Assembly: GCF_033708015.1 (NCBI RefSeq)
Contig: NZ_CP137920.1
Coordinates: forward strand, 3,906,001-3,970,000
Direction: 5' to 3'
Length of the DNA: 64,000 bases
From: Proteus vulgaris
Lineage (GTDB): Bacteria; Pseudomonadota; Gammaproteobacteria; Enterobacterales; Enterobacteriaceae
This document shows, piece after piece, positions 49,506 through 58,088 of the stretch; the stretch's first letter is position 1, and each line of letters opens with the position of its first letter. Under the pieces are notes generated by a model. The model saw only the letters and a list, made by a program, of their open reading frames with translations. It was not told where the DNA came from and did not search any database. The position numbers and the translations under genes are program-made.

Positions 49506-50438
49506 TTAATCTAACGAAAGCCACTTCTTCATATTCTCACCCAATGCAGTCATGCTATTGACGGCAGAAGGGAAAAATGAGTTTTCAAACTGACTGCTGT
49601 TACGGGAACGGCAGACCAGTGTGCTGAAGTTACCAATCAGGCGCTGATGATATTTAGCGCATGCTGGATAATCCAGAGTTTCGGTCATCGCTGCTGTTGA
49701 TAAATAATCAGCTAACACCGCAGCCTGCTCTGGTTTATTTTTCCAATTCTCATAAAGCCAAACATAAAGCTCCGGATGGAAGTTTGCCATAACACCGCTA
49801 TATGCCTGACATCCTGCTTGGAATGAAGCTAATAACGTTTGACTGTTGGCGTTTGCAAGATGCAAGCGAGTCCCTTTTGATAATGCCAAACGACGTTCTA
49901 TCATCGGAAGAGAACAGCACGTATCTTTGATAAAGGTAAAGCGATTACTTTGTGCACACCACTCTACAATTTCTTCAGATAACAAACGCTTGTAAGGATA
50001 AGGGCATTCATAGATACCCAAATCAATCTCTTTAGGTACCACATTGGTTAACACTTGCAGTGTTTCCAACGCTTTCTCATCCGACTCCCCGACAAGAGCC
50101 AAGCGATTACTGATCATAATGACGCCATCGACGCCTGTATCCGCCATTGCCTGCAATTGTTCTTTTTGCTGACTTAATGCGGTTGCAGTATGACCCGAAG
50201 CTACTACGGGGACTCTTCCATCTGCTTTTTCAACGATAAAGCGGGTAAGTGCTTGCGTTTCCTCATCACTTAAATAAAACATTTCGCTTGATTGGCAGGC
50301 GGCAAAGAGTCCATGTACACCAGAATCAATATACCAATCTACAAGGCGCGCTAATGACGCCCAATCAATCTCCCCTTTGGCATCAAAAGGGGTTAGCATA
50401 ACAGGCCAAACACCGACGTATTTTTGCTGGCTCATCAT
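49506..50438 (-). CDS. DapA-family class I aldolase (sugar-acid type)
   Basis: The 310-residue TIM-barrel protein belongs to the dihydrodipicolinate synthase/N-acetylneuraminate lyase family. The Schiff-base Lys171 in FIKDTC and the partner Tyr143 in GIYECPYPY are in place. The usual carboxylate-binding motif GTTGE is replaced by CQSSE at residues 48-52, so the nucleophile may not be ordinary pyruvate. The ATG at 50438 has AAGGA at good distance; another ATG follows at once. It is 7 bp after the isomerase. The aldolase step of a novel sugar-acid pathway is the likely role. Confidence 0.82.
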   Translation of the reverse strand: MMSQQKYVGVWPVMLTPFDAKGEIDWASLARLVDWYIDSGVHGLFAACQSSEMFYLSDEETQALTRFIVEKADGRVPVVASGHTATALSQQKEQLQAMADTGVDGVIMISNRLALVGESDEKALETLQVLTNVVPKEIDLGIYECPYPYKRLLSEEIVEWCAQSNRFTFIKDTCCSLPMIERRLALSKGTRLHLANANSQTLLASFQAGCQAYSGVMANFHPELYVWLYENWKNKPEQAAVLADYLSTAAMTETLDYPACAKYHQRLIGNFSTLVCRSRNSSQFENSFFPSAVNSMTALGENMKKWLSLD

Positions 50439-50445
50439 CAATTCC

Positions 50446-52092
50446 TTACAGTAAGTTAATGGCATCACCTGCCACTTTCACTTGGATACCTTGAGTCAGT
50501 GCTTGCGCCACGAAGGCTTTTAGCACAAACGCCAATTTATCTTCATCAACATAAGCCACCGTAATGTGGTTACTTTGATGTCCCGCCATAAGGTCATCAC
50601 GTGTTACACCATCCAACGTGCAGTTTAATAATGGCCATTCGTAGTTAGTTGCTCTACGGCGACGTTCAAACTCTGCTTCAGGTAGTTCTACCGCCACACC
50701 AGTACCGATATGCATAATTACATCCGTACCTTCATAGTGTGCACGGCTCCATAACAAGCGACCTGCCTTGCCTTGACCTGCGATAGTTGACCCTCCTTTA
50801 GGGAAGAACATCGGAGGCTGGCGATAACCTGTTGCGCCTTTTAGGCCGCCTTTGAGGTGTTCAAAAGGAACAGATCCTGAAATTTCCATATCCCAGTAGA
50901 ATGTTCCTTCATACTCACTACCCCAACGAATATCATGTAGTGTGGTTTCAGCTGGTAATCCTAATGATGTTAATAAACGCCATAACATCGTTTGAGGAAT
51001 AGCCGTACCCATATCCACTTCATTGATGCAAGGAATTGGCGTATTAGGGCAGATAATCTCACCGTTTTCATCTGGCAACGGAAAACGCGCGGTTGAACCA
51101 ATCGCACCTTCAGCAAAATCAGACGCTGGGCAACAATCTTTTAAGCCCTGCTGATATTGCACACCCACTGCGGTTAAACCAAAACGTTTTACGAAACGCG
51201 CCATGGCAATCATCATGGCACACTGCTCCATCACTTGTTCACGAGTGAGTTCAGTTTTGTCATCTTGACCAAACATAAACGTCATCCCGTTATCCTCGTA
51301 CCACTGTAAACATGCCTCTCTTAACTCTGTCGGTACTTTCGCCATTTCGACCAGTAACGCAGATTGAGAAAGAGATTCAATTGGCATACCAATATTGATC
51401 ATGGCCTGTTGTGGGAAGACCCCGTTAATCATTCCCATACAGAATGTATCGAACAAACCTATTATTTCTTTATTTTTAATTATATATTCGCCGACTTTAC
51501 GACCCACTTCGCCAGCTTCTGTCGCCATTACCCTGTGTGTTGGCGCAATATCCGTAAGATAGCTAAGCTTATGATTTACATAACCATATTTTAACCAAGT
51601 CGCTAAGCCATCTACAAAGAATTCATCATCAAACTCTTCTGACCATAAACGTGAATAATTTTTACCTAAACTGGTCATCGTACCCGCTAAACACAACATG
51701 CCCACCAGACCTGGCCATGTACCATCAAAGTTAGCCAGCAGTAAAATAGGACCACGATGGTGTGCTAAAGAAGAGGCAATATGGTGTGAATATTGCCACG
51801 CGGTTAATAACACGATAACCGGAGCATTCGGATCGATTGCGGCAAACATATCGCAACCTTCGCGCTGACTACTGATAAAACCATGACCGCGAGCTTCATT
51901 AATTTCATGAGCACGCTTCATTTTGTAACCTTGGGCTTCTAATGCCGCGGCCAGTTTATCTTCAAATTTTTTCTGTACAGGCCAGCACGTTACGTTTGCA
52001 GGCTCACGTAAGTCTGCGTTAGTGACCATCAGGATCTCGTTCTGACCTGCTGTGATGGTTGTTGGTAAGTTTGGTAGATTTAAGTTCAACAT
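50446..52092 (-). CDS. FucI-type aldose-ketose isomerase
   Basis: The 548-residue protein has the L-fucose/L-arabinose isomerase fold. The three metal ligands of FucI have clear counterparts: Glu358 in INEVDMG, Asp387 in LHDIRW, and His509 in HQSNHITVAY. It is shorter and divergent from FucI (591), so the substrate is probably another aldose. The ATG at 52092 follows AGGGAT and gives MLNLNLPNLP; the frame to 52149 overlaps the kinase gene and is rejected. It is second in the operon, 50 bp after the kinase. Confidence 0.82.
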   Translation of the reverse strand: MLNLNLPNLPTTITAGQNEILMVTNADLREPANVTCWPVQKKFEDKLAAALEAQGYKMKRAHEINEARGHGFISSQREGCDMFAAIDPNAPVIVLLTAWQYSHHIASSLAHHRGPILLLANFDGTWPGLVGMLCLAGTMTSLGKNYSRLWSEEFDDEFFVDGLATWLKYGYVNHKLSYLTDIAPTHRVMATEAGEVGRKVGEYIIKNKEIIGLFDTFCMGMINGVFPQQAMINIGMPIESLSQSALLVEMAKVPTELREACLQWYEDNGMTFMFGQDDKTELTREQVMEQCAMMIAMARFVKRFGLTAVGVQYQQGLKDCCPASDFAEGAIGSTARFPLPDENGEIICPNTPIPCINEVDMGTAIPQTMLWRLLTSLGLPAETTLHDIRWGSEYEGTFYWDMEISGSVPFEHLKGGLKGATGYRQPPMFFPKGGSTIAGQGKAGRLLWSRAHYEGTDVIMHIGTGVAVELPEAEFERRRRATNYEWPLLNCTLDGVTRDDLMAGHQSNHITVAYVDEDKLAFVLKAFVAQALTQGIQVKVAGDAINLL

Positions 52093-52142
52093 AAGATATC
52101 CCTGGTAAGGTAAACTCGGTACATAATCGGAAAAATTAGAGG

Positions 52143-53729
52143 TCAACAATCTGACATCATTTCGTTATAACGCTGCTGATCTTGGTACATCTGCAAATAA
52201 ACTTGATATTTAGCCTGATGGAAGGCAAATGTGTCGCTATCTGGTGTGATAATGCCACCTTCTCGCACCATTGCACTGGCAGCTTTAGAGAAATCATCAA
52301 AGGCTTTACACGCTACGGCACCTAATAATGCTGCTCCTAAATTCACCGCATCTTCTTCTTGTGCTAAATGAATTTCACGGCCTGTTGCATTAGCGTATTC
52401 ACGTAGCCACAATGGATTTTTTGTGGCGCCACCACACATCACAATGCGATTGATTTGATGTCCAGCATCTTCAAGAGTGTCAATAATATGGCGTGTGCCA
52501 TAAGCAATAGATTGCAGTGTCGCAAGATAATAACGAGCCAATGCAACACGACCACTTTCCAGCGTTAATCCACTTACCATGCCTTTGGCAGCAGGGTTTG
52601 CGCGTGGAGAGCGATTACCATGGTGATCCGCTAAAACATGAAACTGAGCAGTTGGATATTGTTCATTTTCTTCCAATTCAGCGACAGCTTCGTTTAATAG
52701 GGCATAGTAGTTAACCCCTTTTTCATTCGCTTCTTGCTCTAATTCAGCCCATGACTCATGACGGCGGATAGACCATTCAACTAACGCACCAGCGGCACTT
52801 TGACCCCCTTCGTTTAGCCATAATTCGGGCAACATCGCGCCAAAATAAGGTCCCCAAACACCGGGTACCATAATGGGATATTGGCTTACGATCATGTGGC
52901 AGTTAGACGTACCACTGATAATGGCTAAACTCCCTTCAGGTTGTGATGCCGTTAATGCCAAACCACCTGCATGCGCGTCAATAATGCCTGAAGCAACAAT
53001 GACACCTGTGTGCAAGCCAAACGCATTAGCAACTGACTCATCTAAACAACCCGCTTGTTCACCTAACGCAAGAATGGTTTGTGGTACTTTTTCTAATAAT
53101 TCATCCAAACCTACATCGGCTAACAAACTCTCACTAAATTGCCCCTGATGGGCTAAATAATTCCATTTACAGGTTAATGTACAAGTACTTGCTACATCCC
53201 CTGATGTTGCTTTCCAAACTAAAAAATCAGCTAAATCAAAGAATCGCCATACGTTTTGATAACGCTCTGGATAATGATTTTTTAACCACAGAATTTTTGG
53301 CAATTCCATTTCAATACTCACTTCACCACCGACATATCGCAGTGAAGGATCATTCGTCAAATTGATGGTGACCGTTTCTTGTACAGCACGGTGATCCATC
53401 CACATGATGATATCGTGTTCCACTTTACCGCTTGGTGAAACAGACAGTCCCTTACCGTCCTTACCCACAGCAACTAAAGAACAAGTGGCATCAAAACCAA
53501 TAGACTTCACATGGATAGGATCAATAGCAGATAACGCCACCGATTCTTTTACGGTCGTACAAACCTGCTGCCAAATATCGGTAGACGATTGCTCAACGAA
53601 ATCCGTTTTTGGGCGAAATTGAGCAATAGGGCGGACAGAAAAGCCCAAACGCTTTCCATTGCTATCAAATACCGCTGCACGGACACTGGCTGAGCCAACA
53701 TCAACGCCAATAAAATATTGTTGTTCCAT
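52143..53729 (-). CDS. FGGY-family carbohydrate kinase (ribulokinase-like)
   Basis: The 528-residue kinase has the FGGY layout: YFIGVDVGSASVRAAVFD at the N-terminus, the pentulose-kinase block WMDHRA (110-115), catalytic Asp251 in GIIDAHAGG, and the ATP region MCGGATKNPLWLREYANATG. Sequence places it in the ribulose/ribitol-kinase-like group (YpCarbK type as I recall). It should phosphorylate the ketose made by the downstream isomerase. The ATG at 53729 has GAGGGTTCGC upstream. It is the first gene of the cluster, with a regulatory gap of 438 bp beyond it. Confidence 0.88.
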   Translation of the reverse strand: MEQQYFIGVDVGSASVRAAVFDSNGKRLGFSVRPIAQFRPKTDFVEQSSTDIWQQVCTTVKESVALSAIDPIHVKSIGFDATCSLVAVGKDGKGLSVSPSGKVEHDIIMWMDHRAVQETVTINLTNDPSLRYVGGEVSIEMELPKILWLKNHYPERYQNVWRFFDLADFLVWKATSGDVASTCTLTCKWNYLAHQGQFSESLLADVGLDELLEKVPQTILALGEQAGCLDESVANAFGLHTGVIVASGIIDAHAGGLALTASQPEGSLAIISGTSNCHMIVSQYPIMVPGVWGPYFGAMLPELWLNEGGQSAAGALVEWSIRRHESWAELEQEANEKGVNYYALLNEAVAELEENEQYPTAQFHVLADHHGNRSPRANPAAKGMVSGLTLESGRVALARYYLATLQSIAYGTRHIIDTLEDAGHQINRIVMCGGATKNPLWLREYANATGREIHLAQEEDAVNLGAALLGAVACKAFDDFSKAASAMVREGGIITPDSDTFAFHQAKYQVYLQMYQDQQRYNEMMSDC

Positions 53730-54167
53730 GCGAACCCTCATCATTTGCTAACGCTATGCTAATTTTTGCTACTTCGAGTTAGCAAGTTAATTCGAGCATG
53801 ACGAAAAAACAATCACTATAAGATTAGTTTGTGATGCAGATCTACATAGATAATTTAACTTAATGATTTTATTGATAATTTATTTATTTGGCTTTATGCA
53901 TTATTTAGATGATGTACTGAATCGATTATGTTCGTTATGAAACTAACGAACATTTAATAAATAAAATCAGCAAGAATACTTATTAAAATAATAATATCTG
54001 GATAATTCTCTAAATTTTATTAAAAGGTATCTCATTAATAATGATGAGATATTATTCAAAAAATAATGAAATTAAAAATAATAATATTCCTATTGCTATA
54101 ACACGCTATTACTTTATTTTTAATATGTTCATTTTAATTTATATATTCTTTTTTGGAGCATTTAATT
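53730..54167. promoter_or_regulatory. Divergent regulatory region of the sugar-acid operon
   Basis: This AT-rich gap separates the FGGY kinase (minus) from the small secreted protein (plus). It holds a strong interrupted palindrome at 53928 and a CRP-like half-site, TGTGA at 53830-53834 followed after six bases by TCTAC. The direct repeat TTCGAG occurs at about 53774 and 53791. No further gene is seen. Confidence 0.55.
53928..53953. promoter_or_regulatory. 26-bp interrupted palindrome, operator candidate
   Basis: ATGTTCGTTA and TAACGAACAT are perfect 10-bp inverted arms separated by TGAAAC. It lies about 200 bp from the kinase start and 215 bp from the secreted-protein start. The half-site ATGTTCG is also the GlpR/DeoR-type half-site, though the spacing is wider than in GlpR operators. 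It may bind the LacI-family regulator or another factor. Confidence 0.6.
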
Positions 54168-54596
54168 ATGTTGAAAAATATGGCTATTAGCCTTTCCCTA
54201 CTTCTTATTTCTTCTTCTGCCTTTTCTGCGACATTAGCTGAAAAAGAATTACAACAAAAATTCGAGGAGAATATTCAGTCTCGTGTTGTTGATTTAAATA
54301 AAAGCTGTGATGCTGATATCAAAGTTGTGTTTGATTGGTCTGCGTTCACAGCTGATGATTTAAAAACAACAGGTGTTGATAGTTATTGTAGCGAAGGATT
54401 AAAAGGCGTAATAAATACTTGTGAGAGTTCAAAAGTAGCACAAGAAACAGTAAAAGAAAAAATACAGACTATTACCTGCTCTAAGGCAACACCACGTAAT
54501 ATTGAACTCAAAGAAGGCACGTTAAATTTTGGTATTGATTTCAATGCCGCAAACGATGCAAAAGCTGTTCAAGAACACCTAATAAATAATCTCTAA
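54168..54596 (+). CDS. Small secreted protein with four cysteines
   Basis: A 142-residue protein not assigned to a family. A signal peptide MLKNMAISLSLLLISSSAFSA (residues 1-21) is clear, so it is periplasmic or secreted. The mature part has four Cys (in KSCDADI, SYCSEGL, NTCESSK, ITCSKAT), enough for two disulphides, and blocks IKVVFDWSAF and LNFGIDFNA. GGAG at 54154 serves the ATG at 54168. It stands between the divergent kinase operon and the convergent nik-like operon. A role in envelope stress or as a small effector cannot be judged. Confidence 0.75.
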   Translation: MLKNMAISLSLLLISSSAFSATLAEKELQQKFEENIQSRVVDLNKSCDADIKVVFDWSAFTADDLKTTGVDSYCSEGLKGVINTCESSKVAQETVKEKIQTITCSKATPRNIELKEGTLNFGIDFNAANDAKAVQEHLINNL

Positions 54597-54611
54597 AGAG
54601 AATAAAATTCG

Positions 54612-54644
54612 ACAAACAGTAATACGTTAAGATATTGCTGTTTG
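54612..54644. terminator. Hairpin between the secreted protein and nikE-like genes
   Basis: ACAAACAGTAAT and ATTGCTGTTTGT form a 12-bp stem with one mismatch around a 9-nt loop between convergent stops. T-containing flanks on both sides suggest bidirectional use. Confidence 0.65.
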
Positions 54645-54648
54645 TTGA

Positions 54649-55401
54649 TTAAATAACAGATTGAATAAGCTTTTTAGAATAATCATGAGAAACATTACCT
54701 AGATTATTTATCTCACATAATTCAATATTTTTACCTCGTAAAAAGAACATCACCTTATCGCAAAAATAAGCCACTGTTTGAATATCATGACTAATAAAAA
54801 GATAAGAGAGAGTAAATTCTTCTTTTAACTGTTTTAATAAATCCAATATTTGAACTTGCGTTGGAATATCTAAAGAACTAAGGGCTTCATCTAATACAAT
54901 AAGTTTTGGATAAGACGCTAACGCACGACATAAACATACTCGTTGAGCCTGCCCCCCAGAAAGTTCAAATAGATAACGTGTATAACTATTTTTAGGTAAT
55001 TCTACTTTATCTAAAAAAGAAAAAATAAGTGTTTTTAATGCTTGATGACTCATGCTTGGATTAATGATTTTAATCGGCTCAGCAATAATTTCGCCTACCG
55101 TTAATGTCGGATTAACAGAAGTCATATAATCTTGAAAAACAATACTGATTATACCTTGACGATGAAGTCGTTTTGTAACCGGTTTATTATTTAAAGAGAT
55201 AGCCCCACGATCAGGTAACTCTAATCCACAAATTAAACGCGCTAACGTACTTTTACCACTGCCACTTTCACCGACCAAACCAAAAGCTTCACTCGCATTA
55301 ATATTAAAAGAGAGTGAGTCAATAACCTTCACTTTTTCACCAAAAAGTGTGTTATTTTTTTGAGTATAATACTTACTTATATTCTCAACGTTTAATAACA
55401 T
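54649..55401 (-). CDS. nikE: Nickel/peptide-type ABC transporter ATPase, NikE-like
   Basis: The 250-residue ATPase has Walker A GESGSGKST near residue 45, Q loop FQDYMTSVNPTLTVGEI, signature LSGGQAQRVCLCRAL and Walker B LIVLDEALSSLD. It belongs to the OppF/DppF/NikE class and is shorter than OppF, as expected for NikE. It is the last gene of the operon, 23 bp after nikD. The metal or peptide specificity cannot be read from the ATPase alone. Confidence 0.83.
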   Translation of the reverse strand: MLLNVENISKYYTQKNNTLFGEKVKVIDSLSFNINASEAFGLVGESGSGKSTLARLICGLELPDRGAISLNNKPVTKRLHRQGIISIVFQDYMTSVNPTLTVGEIIAEPIKIINPSMSHQALKTLIFSFLDKVELPKNSYTRYLFELSGGQAQRVCLCRALASYPKLIVLDEALSSLDIPTQVQILDLLKQLKEEFTLSYLFISHDIQTVAYFCDKVMFFLRGKNIELCEINNLGNVSHDYSKKLIQSVI

Positions 55402-55424
55402 AACCCCTCTTCATGATGACAATA

Positions 55425-56240
55425 TTAATCTGTTTTTTTATTAATCAATTGCTCGAACCGTAATGAAAGCTGTCGACGTGCATGAATTAAATAACGCGTA
55501 TATTCTTGTGTTGGATAGGATAAAACGGTTATCTTCTCACCACATTCAACCATTTTCCCTTTTTGCATGACTAATATATCGTCAGCAATTTCATTGACTA
55601 TCCCTAAATCATGAGAAATAAAAATTAATGTTGAGTGATGCGTCGTAACAACATGCTGGAGTAGTTTTAAAATATCTTGGCGTAAAGGTGCATCAAGCGC
55701 CGTTGTTGGCTCATCTGCAATTAATAAGGTCGGTGATAAAGCAAGTGCAATTGCGATCATCACACGTTGTAATTGTCCACCACTTAATTGATGAGGAAAA
55801 GCCTGCATAATAGATTGAAATTGATGAGGAAATACATGAGATAATGCCAATTCAGCTTTTTCTATCGCTTGCTTTTTAGAATAGGAAAAATGGTAGATTA
55901 ACGTTTGGCAAAATTGCTTTCCTATTCTCATTAAAGGATCAAAGGCACTCATACCATTTTGCACAATGACACCTAAAGAGGTACCCAATAAAGCTTGTCG
56001 TTGAGAAAACGTCTCATGATTGATTGTCTTTCCATTCAAGAAAATCTCCCCTGACATGACGAATTGTTCAGGCAACAATCCCATAATGGCTTTACTCACT
56101 AAACTTTTACCGCTACCGCTTTCTCCTACGATCGCTAATGTACGTCCTTGCTTTATCGAGAAAGAGATATCATCAATCAATTTTTTTCCACTTTCTTGAT
56201 GAGTAATCGAAACGTGCTTAAGCGTCAGTAAGTTGTTCAT
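55425..56240 (-). CDS. nikD: Nickel/peptide-type ABC transporter ATPase, NikD-like
   Basis: The 271-residue ATPase has Walker A GESGSGKSLVSK near residue 39, Q loop VQNGMSAFDPLMRIGKQF, signature LSGGQLQRVMIAIALALSP and Walker B LLIADEPTTALD. It is the OppD/NikD partner of the downstream NikE-like protein. Its ATG overlaps the end of nikC by 23 bp, so the genes are translationally linked. Confidence 0.85.
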   Translation of the reverse strand: MNNLLTLKHVSITHQESGKKLIDDISFSIKQGRTLAIVGESGSGKSLVSKAIMGLLPEQFVMSGEIFLNGKTINHETFSQRQALLGTSLGVIVQNGMSAFDPLMRIGKQFCQTLIYHFSYSKKQAIEKAELALSHVFPHQFQSIMQAFPHQLSGGQLQRVMIAIALALSPTLLIADEPTTALDAPLRQDILKLLQHVVTTHHSTLIFISHDLGIVNEIADDILVMQKGKMVECGEKITVLSYPTQEYTRYLIHARRQLSLRFEQLINKKTD

Positions 56241-57090
56241 GCTTTTCTCCTACTGACTGACGATTATCTGGATCAAACACATCACGTAAGAAATCGCCCC
56301 AAAAATTAAATGCGGTGACAACAAGGGTAATGGCAATTCCTGCGGGTAACATCTGCTCTGGGTGTAATACCATGACATTTTTTGCTTCACTGAGCATATT
56401 TCCCCATTCTGGCGTTGGTGGTTGTACACCTAACCCTAAAAAGGAAAGTGCCGAGATCATTAAAATAACACTCCCCATATCTGTTGATGCTAAGACAATA
56501 GTTTCAGCAAAGGTGACAGGTAATAAATGACGCCGTAAAATATGACGAGAAGGTGCACCAATCACCTGTGCATATGCAATGTAATTACGATGAGCGTATT
56601 GACGAACAACGCCCCTGATCATTCTGGCATACCATGCCCATTTCACTAAAATAACGGCAATTAAGATATTACCAATACCCGGTCCCATTATTCCCACTAA
56701 TGCTAAGATCATAATTTCTGCAGGGAATGACAAAACGACATCACATAACCGCATAATCAATGTATCTATCTTGCCATGGAAAAATCCGGCTAACATTCCC
56801 ATTAGCCAACCAATCATTAATGTCACACTCATGGCTAATAAGGCATAAAATACTGTTGTTCTGATACCAAACAATAATCTTGAAAAAATACAGCGTCCTA
56901 AATTATCCGTACCTAACGGATAATCAAAGCTCATCGGTTTAAATTTCAAGCGTATCGACGTTAATGTAGGATCATGTGGTGCCAACCAAGGGGCGAATAT
57001 TCCTGCAATGACTACCATCATAATCACCAATAAACACAGTTGTGCACTTTTATCTTTTCCGAGTCGTTGCCAAAAAAGTCGCCACATCAT
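56218..57090 (-). CDS. nikC: Nickel-type ABC transporter permease, NikC-like
   Basis: The 290-residue membrane protein has an N-terminal DppC-type segment and helix, then HDPTLTSIRLKFKPMSFDYPLGTDNLGRCIFSRLLFGIRTT, the hallmark of DppC/NikC, and an EAA loop (YIAYAQVIGAPSRHILRRHLLPVTFAETIVLASTDMG). Length compares with 277 in E. coli NikC. It shares one base with nikB upstream and overlaps nikD downstream. Confidence 0.87.
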   Translation of the reverse strand: MMWRLFWQRLGKDKSAQLCLLVIMMVVIAGIFAPWLAPHDPTLTSIRLKFKPMSFDYPLGTDNLGRCIFSRLLFGIRTTVFYALLAMSVTLMIGWLMGMLAGFFHGKIDTLIMRLCDVVLSFPAEIMILALVGIMGPGIGNILIAVILVKWAWYARMIRGVVRQYAHRNYIAYAQVIGAPSRHILRRHLLPVTFAETIVLASTDMGSVILMISALSFLGLGVQPPTPEWGNMLSEAKNVMVLHPEQMLPAGIAITLVVTAFNFWGDFLRDVFDPDNRQSVGEKHEQLTDA

Positions 57091-58016
57091 TATCGCCTTA
57101 ACCGTGGATCTGCCATCATTTGAATGACGTCCATCAGAAAATTAAAAAAGAGAAATAACAGTGACATTAATAAAATATAAGCTTGTATCATCGGATAATC
57201 ACGACCAAATATAGCGCTGATACAGAGTCGTCCGATCCCCGGCCAAGCAAAAATATTTTCAATCACCACCGTACCCGCAATAAGCTTAGGAATACTCATC
57301 CCCAACGCCGTTAAACTGGAATACAGCGAATTACGTAAAATATGGCGGCGTAAAATAAGATTATCGGGTAATCCTCGCGCTTTGGCATAAAAGACATACG
57401 GCTGATGCCATTGATTTAACATCGCACCTCGTAATAGTCGTAAATAAGTGCCGATATATCCTAAAGAGAGCGCCAAAGCAGGCAAAATAACAGACTGAGG
57501 CGATAACATTCCGCTGACAGGCAACCAATCTAAATAAACAGCGACACCCCAAATTAATAATAATCCTAACCAATAATTAGGAATAGCCGTTAAAACAAAA
57601 ACAATAAAACGGATACATTTATCCGTAAAACTTTGAGGTTTAGCCACACACCATAGTGCCAAAGGGAGTGTCAGAACAATCGTAAAGAATAGCGCCGTTG
57701 AGGCTAGCCAAAGTGTGGGTGGTAACGCCCTTAACATCTCTTGAATAACGGGGGTTCTTGTAAGAAAAGAGGTACCAAAATCGAGTTGCAAACCTGCTAT
57801 TAACCATAAAAAGTAACGCGTAAAAAAAGGCTTATCTAATCCTAACTCATGGCGCATGCCTTCAATGGCTTCGGGTGTTGGGACTATTTCATTGACACGT
57901 AGCGCGACTTCCGCAGGATCAGACGGGGCTAACTCCAACAGAATAAAAGCAATAAATGAAATTATCAGTGCCAGTGGGAAGATAGCCAGCACTCTCCAGA
58001 ATATATAACGTAGCAT
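57090..58016 (-). CDS. nikB: Nickel-type ABC transporter permease, NikB-like
   Basis: The 308-residue permease shows DppB/NikB patterns: LRYIFWRVLAIFPLALIISFIAFILLELAPSDPAEVALR, LGLDKPFFTRYFLWLIAGLQLDFGTSFLTRTPV, and the EAA loop VFYAKARGLPDNLILRRHILRNSLYSSLTALG. The ATG at 58016 is taken because it gives the family start; 14 extra residues upstream are polar and overlap nothing useful. The gap to nikA is 72 bp without obvious structure. Confidence 0.87.
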   Translation of the reverse strand: MLRYIFWRVLAIFPLALIISFIAFILLELAPSDPAEVALRVNEIVPTPEAIEGMRHELGLDKPFFTRYFLWLIAGLQLDFGTSFLTRTPVIQEMLRALPPTLWLASTALFFTIVLTLPLALWCVAKPQSFTDKCIRFIVFVLTAIPNYWLGLLLIWGVAVYLDWLPVSGMLSPQSVILPALALSLGYIGTYLRLLRGAMLNQWHQPYVFYAKARGLPDNLILRRHILRNSLYSSLTALGMSIPKLIAGTVVIENIFAWPGIGRLCISAIFGRDYPMIQAYILLMSLLFLFFNFLMDVIQMMADPRLRR

Positions 58017-58088
58017 AAGAGTTGAATCAGTGTGGCTCGTGGATATGACATGCCACACGTATTTGGGTTAATCTCATTGATGCATTAA

